Shown here one piece after another: positions 54,186 through 62,340 of a stretch of DNA of 64,000 nt (positions within the stretch are counted from its first letter, which is position 1; each line of letters starts with the position of its first letter). The stretch is from the NCBI RefSeq assembly GCF_900187115.1, contig NZ_LT906455.1, forward strand, positions 1,426,001 to 1,490,000. The letters are read 5' to 3'. The position numbers and the translations under genes are program-made. The stretch comes from Aliarcobacter butzleri (GTDB lineage: Bacteria; Campylobacterota; Campylobacteria; Campylobacterales; Arcobacteraceae). The notes under the pieces are model-generated. The model saw only the letters and a list, made by a program, of their open reading frames with translations. It made no database searches and had not been told where the DNA came from.

Positions 54186-55619
54186 ATGAACGAAATAAAA
54201 ACTCAAGTTTTAGTAATCGGAGCAGGTCCTGGAGGTTATTCAGCTGCTTTTAGATGTGCGGATTTAGGACTAGAAACAACTATAGTTGAGAGATACTCAA
54301 CTTTAGGTGGAGTTTGTTTAAATGTTGGTTGTATTCCATCAAAAGCTTTACTTCATGTTGCAAAAGTTATTGAAGAAGCAAAACATATAGAAAAAGCTGG
54401 TATCTTTTATGAAGAGCCAAAAATTGATATAAAAAAAGTTGCTGAATACAAAAGTGGAGTTGTAAAAAAACTTACTGGTGGATTAGATGCAATGGCTAAA
54501 ATGAGAAAAGTAAACCATGTACAAGGTTATGCAACATTTTTAGATGAACATAGTGTTGAAGTTGCTCTTACAAACAGTGATGAAAAAACAAAAATCACTT
54601 TTGAGTATTGTATTATTGCAGCTGGTAGCCAAAGTTCTAAAATGTCATTTATTCCACATGAAGACCCAAGAATTTGGGATTCAACAGATGCACTTGAAGT
54701 AAAAGAAGTACCAAAAAAACTTCTTATTCTTGGTGGTGGAATTATCGGACTTGAAATGGGTACAGTTTACTCAACTTTAGGAAGTCAAGTTGATGTTGCG
54801 ATTCGAGGAGAGCAACTTATGACTGGAACTGATGCCGATATAATCAAACTTTATACAAAAGCAAATAGTAACAGATTTAATATCATGACAAAAACTCAAA
54901 CTCAAAGTATTATTCCTAAAAATGAAGGAATTTATGTAGAGTTTAAAGGTGAAAACGCACCAAAAGAAGGTATTTTATATGATGCTGTTTTAGTTGCTCT
55001 TGGAAGAAGTGCAAATGGAAATAAACTTGGACTTGAAAATACAAATGTAGAAGTAAATGAACAAGGATTAATCAAAGTTGATAATCAACTACGAACAAAA
55101 GTAAATCATATTTTTGCTATTGGAGATATCATCGGTCAACCAATGCTTGCACACAAAGCTGTACATGAAGGTCATGTAGCTGCTGAAGTTATTGCAGGTC
55201 ATAAAGTATTCTTTGAACCAAAACAAATTCCATCTATTGCATATACATTCCCTGAAATTGCATGGGCTGGTATGACTGAAACTGAAGCTAAAAAAGCTAG
55301 TATCAACTATGAAGTTTCAACTTTCCCTTGGAGTGCAAGTGGTAGAGCATTAGCAAGTGATGTTTCTTCTACAGGTATGACAAAACTAATTTTTGATAAA
55401 GATACACATCAATTAATTGGTGGAGCACTTGTAGGGGAAAATGCTGGAGAACTTCTTGGAGAAATCTCTTTAGCCCTTGAAATGGATTGTGATGCAGAAG
55501 ATATAGCTCTTACAATTCACGCTCACCCTACACTTCACGAGTCTATTGGTATGGCTGCTGAGATTTTCGATGGAACAATCACAGATTTACCAAACGCAAA
55601 AGCTGTAAAGAGAAAATAA
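54186..55619 (+). CDS. lpdA: Dihydrolipoamide dehydrogenase (E3)
   Basis: This is a 477-residue flavoprotein disulfide reductase that reoxidises dihydrolipoyl groups with NAD+. It has an FAD-binding GAGPGGYSAAF, a redox-active GGVCLNVGCIPSK, an NAD-binding GGGIIGLEMG, and the C-terminal His-Glu pair in HAHPTLHES. It is third in the PDH operon, 9 bp after aceF. A hairpin overlaps its stop codon. Confidence 0.96.
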   Translation: MNEIKTQVLVIGAGPGGYSAAFRCADLGLETTIVERYSTLGGVCLNVGCIPSKALLHVAKVIEEAKHIEKAGIFYEEPKIDIKKVAEYKSGVVKKLTGGLDAMAKMRKVNHVQGYATFLDEHSVEVALTNSDEKTKITFEYCIIAAGSQSSKMSFIPHEDPRIWDSTDALEVKEVPKKLLILGGGIIGLEMGTVYSTLGSQVDVAIRGEQLMTGTDADIIKLYTKANSNRFNIMTKTQTQSIIPKNEGIYVEFKGENAPKEGILYDAVLVALGRSANGNKLGLENTNVEVNEQGLIKVDNQLRTKVNHIFAIGDIIGQPMLAHKAVHEGHVAAEVIAGHKVFFEPKQIPSIAYTFPEIAWAGMTETEAKKASINYEVSTFPWSASGRALASDVSSTGMTKLIFDKDTHQLIGGALVGENAGELLGEISLALEMDCDAEDIALTIHAHPTLHESIGMAAEIFDGTITDLPNAKAVKRK

Positions 55620-55630
55620 TTTCTCTTTAC
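55605..55630 (+). terminator. Hairpin terminator candidate after lpdA
   Basis: This is an 11-bp perfect stem, GTAAAGAGAAA / TTTCTCTTTAC, whose loop ATAA contains most of the lpdA stop codon. The U-tail is poor. Confidence 0.55.
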
Positions 55631-55720
55631 AAATTTTAAAATCTATCTTTTTTATACAGAAATCTACCCTAGTTTTATTTTATTTATTGCTAAAATAAGA
55701 AAAAACAAAGGATAAATCTC

Positions 55721-56386
55721 ATGACTATTTGGCAAAACGTACCTTTTGAAGATGAAGCAGCGATAAAAGAATGGGCAAATAAAAATAATATAAAATATAG
55801 TGTTATAAAATGTTATGAAAATGAGCCTTTATATGCTGATGATTTACTTATAGTTTTGGGTGGTTCTATGAGCGCTTATGATGATATTGATTTTATAAAA
55901 AAAGAAATAGAGTTTTTGGAAAATCATATTAAAGAAGGTAAAAAAGTTTTTGGTATTTGTTTAGGTGCACAACTTATTGCAAAAGCTTTGAAAGCAGAAG
56001 TTTATTCTTCAAAAACTAGAGAAATTGGCTGGAGAGAAATCGAGGTTTTCCCTCATATTTTGACATCAAATCTAAAACCAAAACAGATGGTATTTCACTG
56101 GCATGGTGATACTTTTGACTTACCAAAAAATACAATAAGACTTGCTTCAAATGATGCTTTTATAAATCAAGCCTTTGCTACAAAAAATGGTTTTGTAGTA
56201 GGAACACAATTTCACTTTGAGACAAATGGAGGCTCTTTAAAATCTATACTAAAAGAAGATTCTGAGTATCTTAACTTTGATTCACCATATATTCAAAATA
56301 TTGAAGAGATAAAAGAAGGTAAAAAATATATAAAAGAGACAAATAGAGCTTTATTTGATTTGCTTGATGTTTGGAAAAATCTATAA
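55721..56386 (+). CDS. Class I glutamine amidotransferase-like protein
   Basis: This 221-residue protein has the GATase class I fold. The nucleophile lies in GICLGAQLIA, and the His of the triad in TQFHFET. It resembles stand-alone GMP-synthase-like amidotransferases, some of which hydrolyse glutamyl bonds of small metabolites. The substrate is unknown. It stands alone with a TGCTAAAAT extended -10-like sequence upstream. Confidence 0.8.
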   Translation: MTIWQNVPFEDEAAIKEWANKNNIKYSVIKCYENEPLYADDLLIVLGGSMSAYDDIDFIKKEIEFLENHIKEGKKVFGICLGAQLIAKALKAEVYSSKTREIGWREIEVFPHILTSNLKPKQMVFHWHGDTFDLPKNTIRLASNDAFINQAFATKNGFVVGTQFHFETNGGSLKSILKEDSEYLNFDSPYIQNIEEIKEGKKYIKETNRALFDLLDVWKNL

Positions 56387-56467
56387 AATATAGATTTATT
56401 CCAATCTATTTTACATTAACTATTATATTTTAAATAAATCATATTTGAAATTCAATTGAAGTTAAGT

Positions 56468-56495
56468 TTATAAAGAGAGAAAACTCTCTTTATAA
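56468..56495 (-). terminator. Hairpin terminator candidate of TonB receptor 2
   Basis: This is a 12-bp perfect stem, TTATAAAGAGAG / CTCTCTTTATAA, with an AAAA loop, immediately after the receptor stop codon on the minus strand. It resembles other GAGAG/CTCTC hairpins in the window. Confidence 0.6.
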
Positions 56496-56496
56496 G

Positions 56497-58836
56497 TTAA
56501 AAATCATATTTCATAGTAAGTGTAAAGTTTCTTGGATCACCATAAGAAACTTGGTTATAAAAACCTATATTTGTATAATATTTTTCATCAAATATATTAT
56601 TAACATTTAATTGAACTGATAAATCTTTATCAATTTTATATTTAGCCATAGCATTTACTAAAACATATGATTCTTGCTCAACTCCATTTTCATAAGTTTT
56701 TTCTCTCCAATTTGCTCCAGCACCTAAACTAAATTTATCCCAACTATATTTTGAAAAGACATTAAAAGTTTTTCTAGGAAAAGAAGTGTTTATTTTATTA
56801 TCATCAGCATCTTTTGCTTCAAATTGAGAATATCCAACGCCTAAATTCCAGTTATCAGTAATTTCTCCATTTATATCAATTTCAAATCCTTTACTAGTAG
56901 TTCCTTCAGCTTCTATACTTGCTTGAGTTGTAGTTCCTGGAATCATCGCACCACTTGGATCAGTTTGAGCTAATTTATCTTGTTCTATTCTAAAAACTGA
57001 AAAACTTGCATTTAATTTATCTTCAAAAAATGCTGCTTTTATCCCTGCTTCATAATTTTTACCCTCAATTGGATTAAGATATTTTCCATTTTTGTCTCTC
57101 TCACTTTGAGGGTTAAAAATATCAGTATAACTTGTAAAAATTGTATAGTTATCATCGATGTTATAAACTAAACCTGCATAAGGTGTTAAGATATTATTAT
57201 GTTCATAGTTTTGTTTTTCACCATAATTAAATGCATCTCTTTCCCAATTAGTTATTCTACTTCCACCAATAAATTTTAAACTATCAGTTAAAGAAATTTT
57301 TCCAACTAGATAACCTGCTGTTTGTTTTGTATTTGTATCTACCACTTGAAAAGATTTTCCCCATTTTGGTTCACTTGTTCCTTTATATGTATAAAAGTTA
57401 TCTATACTTGAATTAAAGCTCCCAGCAATACTTGGAGTATTATAAGCTTCCAAATCTTGCTCGCTATACATAACTCCAGCAACTATTTCATGGTCCAATT
57501 TATTCACTTGAAGAGGAATAGAAGTATAAATATCAACATTATGTTGCTTTTGGAAATTTTCATATCCTTGAACAGCCGCCGCACTTAATCCACTTCCCGT
57601 ATTTTTATCCAAACTTCCACTAACATAAGAAAGTTTTGAATCTCCGTAATTATCAGAATATGAATATGCTCCATACAATTTTATATCATTATCAAAATAA
57701 TGTTCAACATTTGTAAAATAGTTTTTATTTTCAGAAGACCAATATGTCCAATCTGAAGCAGTTGATTTTGATCTATCCCAATTTGTAGATGTTCCATCAC
57801 TAAACTTTGAAGGTAATCCACCCCACATACTTCCTTTTGGGTCATTTTTTTGATAGCTAGTTCCTAAAGAAACTCTTGTATTATCTGTTATATCAGCATC
57901 AACAACTCCATATAGAACTGTTTTTTTATTTTCATAATAATCTATAAATGATTTTTTTTCTTCATAACTTGTTGCAATTCTAGCTCTAACATTTCCTTTT
58001 TCATCAAGTGGCGTTTGAACGTCTAAAGTACCTTTATATTTATCCCAAGATCCACCTTGTAAAGAAATATCTCCTTTAAATTCTTTTGAATTTGCATGTT
58101 TTCTTACCAAATTTATAGCTGCACTTGGATTTCCAGCTCCTGTTAATAATCCTGTTGATCCTCTAACAATTTCAACTCTGTCATATATAGTTAAATCTTG
58201 TGAAGTTTCACCTGTCATAAATCCACTTTGATAAGTTGTTGTTACTCCATCAATTTGATAATTATTAATTCCAAATCCTCTAGCAGAATAGCTATTTCTT
58301 TCACTATCCATATTATTAGAACTAAGTCCTGTAACACTATTAACTACATCAGTAATATCTTGTAAACCCATATCTTCTATTTGTTGTCGAGTAACAACAC
58401 TCACTGATTGTGGCGTTTCACGAATAGATAAATCCAATTTTGTTGCAGTATTCATACTTCCCGTTGTATAAGAATTTGAGTTTTCTGTTGTACTTCCTAA
58501 ATAACTATCATTAACAGAAATTGGCTCTAAAACCGTACCTTGTCCTATTGCTTTTTCTCTTATTAAGATTGTTCCATCTTCTATAGTTGCTTTTAGATTT
58601 GTATCTTTTAATATCTCATTTAGAGCATTTTCTACACCTTCTACATTATTTATATTTGGTGCTTTCTTTCCATCAAGTAATTTACCATCTACCATATATG
58701 GCATATTTGATTTTTTACTTATCTCTTCTATTGCTTGTTTTAAAGATAAGTTTGAAATTGAAAATTGTTCTGCATTTAAACTTGTATTTAAAAGTATTGC
58801 TAATACTGGAGCAACAAGTATTGATTTCCTTTTCAT
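56497..58836 (-). CDS. TonB-dependent siderophore receptor with STN signalling domain, no adjacent sigma/anti-sigma pair
   Basis: This 779-residue protein has a signal peptide (to about residue 22), an STN domain (~23-95), a TonB-box-like TVLEPISV, a plug (~130-250; YSARGFGINNYQIDGV), and a barrel ending in Phe (TLTMKYDF). It resembles siderophore receptors of the FpvA/FoxA type. STN domains signal to FecR proteins, yet no fecI/fecR pair lies beside it. An ECF promoter of the same type as that of receptor 1 lies upstream. The unpaired FecIR at 4389-5827 is a possible partner (inference). Confidence 0.9.
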   Translation of the reverse strand: MKRKSILVAPVLAILLNTSLNAEQFSISNLSLKQAIEEISKKSNMPYMVDGKLLDGKKAPNINNVEGVENALNEILKDTNLKATIEDGTILIREKAIGQGTVLEPISVNDSYLGSTTENSNSYTTGSMNTATKLDLSIRETPQSVSVVTRQQIEDMGLQDITDVVNSVTGLSSNNMDSERNSYSARGFGINNYQIDGVTTTYQSGFMTGETSQDLTIYDRVEIVRGSTGLLTGAGNPSAAINLVRKHANSKEFKGDISLQGGSWDKYKGTLDVQTPLDEKGNVRARIATSYEEKKSFIDYYENKKTVLYGVVDADITDNTRVSLGTSYQKNDPKGSMWGGLPSKFSDGTSTNWDRSKSTASDWTYWSSENKNYFTNVEHYFDNDIKLYGAYSYSDNYGDSKLSYVSGSLDKNTGSGLSAAAVQGYENFQKQHNVDIYTSIPLQVNKLDHEIVAGVMYSEQDLEAYNTPSIAGSFNSSIDNFYTYKGTSEPKWGKSFQVVDTNTKQTAGYLVGKISLTDSLKFIGGSRITNWERDAFNYGEKQNYEHNNILTPYAGLVYNIDDNYTIFTSYTDIFNPQSERDKNGKYLNPIEGKNYEAGIKAAFFEDKLNASFSVFRIEQDKLAQTDPSGAMIPGTTTQASIEAEGTTSKGFEIDINGEITDNWNLGVGYSQFEAKDADDNKINTSFPRKTFNVFSKYSWDKFSLGAGANWREKTYENGVEQESYVLVNAMAKYKIDKDLSVQLNVNNIFDEKYYTNIGFYNQVSYGDPRNFTLTMKYDF

Positions 58837-58892
58837 TTTTATTCTCCTTATTTATTATAAGAACAATTATTAAAATTGTTTCCTTTTACAAT

Positions 58893-58920
58893 AAGACGTT
58901 TGAGATTAAAAAATCAGACA
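58893..58920 (-). promoter_or_regulatory. ECF-type promoter TGTCTGA-N15-CGTCTT of TonB receptor 2
   Basis: On the minus strand TGTCTGA (58920-58914) and CGTCTT (58898-58893) are separated by exactly 15 bases, as upstream of receptor 1. The start codon is 57 bp downstream of the -10, similar to the 54 bp at receptor 1. An AACAAT-N7-ATTGTT inverted repeat (58862-58880) lies between promoter and gene. Confidence 0.65.
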
Positions 58921-59105
58921 CTTTTTTATAAGGAATTTTGAATTTTATTAAAATTTTTTCACAAAGCACCATTTTATAGTACTTTTAAAAAAGATAAATT
59001 TTATGAGATTTTTTAAAGAATTATTTGAAATTTTAATTTTTTCACTTATAAATAGCTTAATATATGAATTTTAAGTTTTGATTAAGGGATTATTTTTGAG
59101 AGTTT
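58921..59105. other. AT-rich spacer with no recognised gene
   Basis: The stretch separates the promoter of TonB receptor 2 from the end of the epimerase-like gene. It is extremely AT-rich. I see no ORF with a ribosome-binding site, no tRNA and no strong hairpin. Confidence 0.6.
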
Positions 59106-59954
59106 TTATACTTCTATTGTATAAAAGCAAAAAAACTCTTCTTCTTTTTCTAAAGATAATATTCCTTTTTTATCCTCTATTTTTTGATTTGCATTTTCTT
59201 CATCAGCAATTCCAAACCAAGGTTCAATACAAACAAAAGGAGCATCATTTGGTTTTGACCAAATACCTAAATAAGGGAAATTATCAAATTTTATTTTTAC
59301 CCTACTTTTATTTTCTATGTTTTTTAAAGTAATTTGTTTGATATTAGAGTCATTAAAAACTAAAGCATCTTCTTTAAATAAATCTTTATCTAAATACAAC
59401 TTACTATTTTCAAGGTTCAAATCTTGATTTTTATAAATCAAACCTTTCTCATCTAAAAAGTATCTTTTTGTAGTTTTTATATTTTCAAACTCCAAAAAAT
59501 CACCAACTTGAGTATTAAAAGCAGGATGAGCACCTATTGAAAAGTACATCTTTTCATCACTTTTGTTTTTTACTTTATATGAAACTATCAAACTATTTTT
59601 ATCTAGTTTATAACAAATATTTAACTCAAAAAAGAAAGGATAAAACTCCAAACTTTTTTCATCACTTTTTAGTCTAAACTCTATAAAATCAGCTTCATTT
59701 TGCACAATTTCAAACTCTTTATCTCTGGCAATTCCATGTTGAGAAAGAGAATATTTTTTATTTTTATAAAAATAACTATCTTCTTTTAGTCTTCCAACTA
59801 TTGGGAAAAGAACAGGAGAGTGTCTAGCCCAATATTTACTATTTGCTTGCCAAATATACTCGAAGTTTTCATCACATTTTTTTAGACTATTTAGTTCTGC
59901 TCCAAAAGATTTTATTTGTGCTTTTATAAAACTATTTTTTATTTCATAGTTCAA
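59106..59954 (-). CDS. Aldose 1-epimerase family protein
   Basis: This is a galactose-mutarotase-like beta-sandwich protein of about 282 residues. GRLKEDSYFYKNKKYSLSQHGIARD contains the catalytic-type His (in SQHGIARD), SIGAHPAFN gives the second His, and CIEPWFG contains the Glu. Upstream residues in the longer frame belong to the overlapping beta-lactamase gene. I take the TTG at 59954, which overlaps the beta-lactamase TGA by 4 bp. It probably interconverts sugar anomers, possibly hexose-6-phosphate. Confidence 0.85.
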   Translation of the reverse strand: MNYEIKNSFIKAQIKSFGAELNSLKKCDENFEYIWQANSKYWARHSPVLFPIVGRLKEDSYFYKNKKYSLSQHGIARDKEFEIVQNEADFIEFRLKSDEKSLEFYPFFFELNICYKLDKNSLIVSYKVKNKSDEKMYFSIGAHPAFNTQVGDFLEFENIKTTKRYFLDEKGLIYKNQDLNLENSKLYLDKDLFKEDALVFNDSNIKQITLKNIENKSRVKIKFDNFPYLGIWSKPNDAPFVCIEPWFGIADEENANQKIEDKKGILSLEKEEEFFCFYTIEV

Positions 59955-60712
59955 TCTATAATACCTTTTGTTTTTAAAGCTTCTAAAGTTAAAGCTTTTC
60001 TTTTTGCTAAATCTTCTTTTGTTTTTGTGTCGATATTTAAAGCAAAAAACCAAACATCATTTTTTGTTTCAACATAACCAACATACCAACCATATTTTCC
60101 TTCCCAACCTGTTTTTGCTCTAACTACATAATTTTCGCTTTTTTCATCAATCATCAACTCTTTTAGAAGATTTATATCTTCTTCTTTAAAAGCTAAATTG
60201 TTTGCTTGTAATTGTTTTAAAAATCTTATCTCTTCAAAAGCTGTAATTCTCAAACTCTCATCCAACCAAAAATCAGTTACATCTTTGCCTATTGTTTTAT
60301 TCCCATAATTAAGCTCTTTTAGATACTTTTTATATTTTTCAACTCCAATTTTTGAAGCGAACTCTTTATAACACCAAACACAAGAACTTTTAAAAGCTGA
60401 TTGTAAAGTTTGGTCTTTATTCCAAGCATCAAACTCTCTTACTTTTTTATCCCAAACTATTATAGAATCTTTGTTTACAACACCTTCATTTAAAGCTATC
60501 AAAGTATTTGGTATTTTAAATGTTGAAGCAGGAGAAAACGATGTATTTGCTCGCTTTTCATTATAAATATCTACTTTTTTTGTATTTAAAGACTCTAGTA
60601 CTAAAGTTCCTTCAACTTGGTATTTTTTAAATAAATTTTCAAGTTCCACATCATTTGCGAATAAATTTATTGAAAAAATTAAAATAAAAATTAGTTTTAT
60701 TTTTTTATTCAT
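59951..60712 (-). CDS. bla: Class D (OXA-type) beta-lactamase
   Basis: This is a periplasmic serine beta-lactamase of 253 residues with a signal peptide (cleavage near LFA-NDV). Class D motifs are all present: STFK (Ser63, Lys66 for carbamylation), SCV, YGN in LNYGNKTIG, and KTG in RAKTGWEGKYG. Aliarcobacter butzleri carries a chromosomal OXA-464-type enzyme, to which this may correspond (from memory). It sits in ordinary chromosomal context with no mobile-element trace, followed by a coupled epimerase gene. The hydrolysis spectrum cannot be read from sequence. Confidence 0.93.
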   Translation of the reverse strand: MNKKIKLIFILIFSINLFANDVELENLFKKYQVEGTLVLESLNTKKVDIYNEKRANTSFSPASTFKIPNTLIALNEGVVNKDSIIVWDKKVREFDAWNKDQTLQSAFKSSCVWCYKEFASKIGVEKYKKYLKELNYGNKTIGKDVTDFWLDESLRITAFEEIRFLKQLQANNLAFKEEDINLLKELMIDEKSENYVVRAKTGWEGKYGWYVGYVETKNDVWFFALNIDTKTKEDLAKRKALTLEALKTKGIID

Positions 60713-60762
60713 TTTATATTTCCTTATTTTTTAATTGTGGTATTTTATAAAATTTTACCTTT

Positions 60763-62070
60763 TTAAATATTTTTAGAACTTGTATTTGTTCTTCTATTTC
60801 TTGAAGCAAACCTTTTTGATTTCGTGCTTGAAGATGAATTTTCATCTTTTGGTTTTACTTTTCTATTTTGATTTGAATTATTAGCTTTATTTCCTCTATT
60901 ACTTCTATTTCCAATAGGTTCTGCTTTGATATTTGGATTTACTTTAAATCCATTTATCTCTACTTTTTTGATTTTTTGTTTAATTAACTTTTCAATTCCA
61001 AATAAATACTCATGTTCATCTACACAAACTAAAGATATAGCAATACCATTATTTCCTGCTCGTCCAGTTCTTCCTATTCTATGAACATAATCTTCTGCAA
61101 CATTTGGTAATTCAAAATTTACAACATGAGGAAGTTGTTCAATATCAATTCCACGCGCTGCAATATCAGTTGCAACTAAAACTCTTACTTTTCCATTTTT
61201 AAAATCATCTAATGCTTTTGTTCTTGCGCCTTGCGATTTATTTCCATGAATTGCTGCTGATGTAATTTTATCTTTTACAAGTGCTTCGCTTAGTTTATTT
61301 GCTCCATGTTTTGTTCTTGTGAAAACCAAAACTTGTTGCCAACTATTTTTATTTACTAAATGTAATAAAAGCTCTTTCTTTCTATCTTTATCAACATGAT
61401 GAACAACCTGCTCAACTTTGAAAGAAGCACTATTTGCTTTTGAAACTTCTACTAAAACAGGTGATTTTAGTAAGCCATCAGCCAACTTTTTTATTTCATT
61501 TGAAAAAGTTGCTGAAAAAAGTAGATTTTGTCTTTGTTTTGGCAAAATTGCTAAAATCTTTTTAATATCATTTATAAATCCCATATCAAGCATTCTATCT
61601 GCCTCATCCAACACTAAAAACTCTATTTTTGATAAATCAAGACTATCTTGAGAGATTAAATCAAGCAATCTTCCAGGAGTTGCGATGATGATGTCAACAC
61701 CTTTTTTTAAAAGAGCTTTTTGTGGATTTATTCCAACTCCTCCAAAAATAACTGCTGATTTAAAAGGAAGATATTTCCCATAAGTTTCAACACTTTGTGC
61801 AACTTGAGCTGCAAGTTCTCTTGTTGGAGTAAGAATCAAAGCTCTAACTTGAGTTTTTTTATCTTTAAAATTACTATCTTTTAATCTTTGTAAAAGTGGA
61901 AGTGTAAATCCAGCTGTTTTTCCAGTTCCTGTTTGAGCAGCTGCTAAAACATCTTTTTTTGATAAAATCACTGGAATTGATTTTGATTGGATTGGAGTTG
62001 GTGTTGTATAACCCTCTTCTTTAATTGCACGAAGAATTTCTTTACATAAACCTAAGTTTGAAAATGACAT
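60763..62070 (-). CDS. rhlE: DEAD-box RNA helicase, RhlE-like
   Basis: This is an ATP-dependent RNA helicase of 435 residues. In order it has a Q motif, [32 protein letters not shown], and [12 protein letters not shown]-terminal tail from about residue 375 is rich in Asn, Lys, Arg and Ser, as in RhlE-type proteins. It acts in ribosome assembly or RNA decay. A structured leader of about 130 nt with an extended -10 promoter precedes it. Confidence 0.93.
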   Translation of the reverse strand: MSFSNLGLCKEILRAIKEEGYTTPTPIQSKSIPVILSKKDVLAAAQTGTGKTAGFTLPLLQRLKDSNFKDKKTQVRALILTPTRELAAQVAQSVETYGKYLPFKSAVIFGGVGINPQKALLKKGVDIIIATPGRLLDLISQDSLDLSKIEFLVLDEADRMLDMGFINDIKKILAILPKQRQNLLFSATFSNEIKKLADGLLKSPVLVEVSKANSASFKVEQVVHHVDKDRKKELLLHLVNKNSWQQVLVFTRTKHGANKLSEALVKDKITSAAIHGNKSQGARTKALDDFKNGKVRVLVATDIAARGIDIEQLPHVVNFELPNVAEDYVHRIGRTGRAGNNGIAISLVCVDEHEYLFGIEKLIKQKIKKVEINGFKVNPNIKAEPIGNRSNRGNKANNSNQNRKVKPKDENSSSSTKSKRFASRNRRTNTSSKNI

Positions 62071-62203
62071 AAGTACCTTGTTTTTTATAAACCTACAGAA
62101 GTTGTGAACTAAAGTTCCGATCTAGGTTGAATAATTTGAGTTTAGTTGAGTTGTAATTTGACTACAAAAACGAAGTCAGACATAGACCGATGTACGCTGA
62201 AAT
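62071..62203 (-). ncRNA. Structured 5' leader of rhlE mRNA
   Basis: The predicted rhlE transcript starts near 62203. Three consecutive hairpins can be drawn: ACAT/ATGT flanked by CAG/CTG (62177-62199), GACT/AGTC (62160-62177), and a compound stem AACCTA/TAGGTT (62090-62095, 62123-62128) enclosing GAACT/AGTTC (62106-62117). The stretch is visibly richer in G+C than surrounding spacers. Candidate roles are autoregulation by the helicase or temperature sensing. Confidence 0.5.
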
Positions 62204-62209
62204 TATGTG

Positions 62210-62218
62210 ATTATAGCA
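62210..62218 (-). promoter_or_regulatory. Extended -10 promoter of rhlE
   Basis: TGCTATAAT on the minus strand is a consensus extended -10 element. It places the transcription start about 130 nt upstream of the rhlE start codon. Confidence 0.7.
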
Positions 62219-62340
62219 TAAATATCAAATATCTAATATTTTATTTATATTTTAAACTCTATTTTAATAAATTTATACAAAATCTTAAAGTATATTTTAA
62301 ACTTTTATGTTAATATACAATAAATATTTAAAGGTATTTT

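Noticed and set aside
56377-56397. Terminator after the glutamine amidotransferase gene
   Set aside because: AAATCTATA/TATAGATTT can pair, but the stem is almost entirely A-T and there is no T-run.
62160-62184. ECF promoter in the rhlE leader
   Set aside because: A TGTCTGA is present on the minus strand, but no CGTC follows at 15 bp, and a consensus extended -10 lies upstream.
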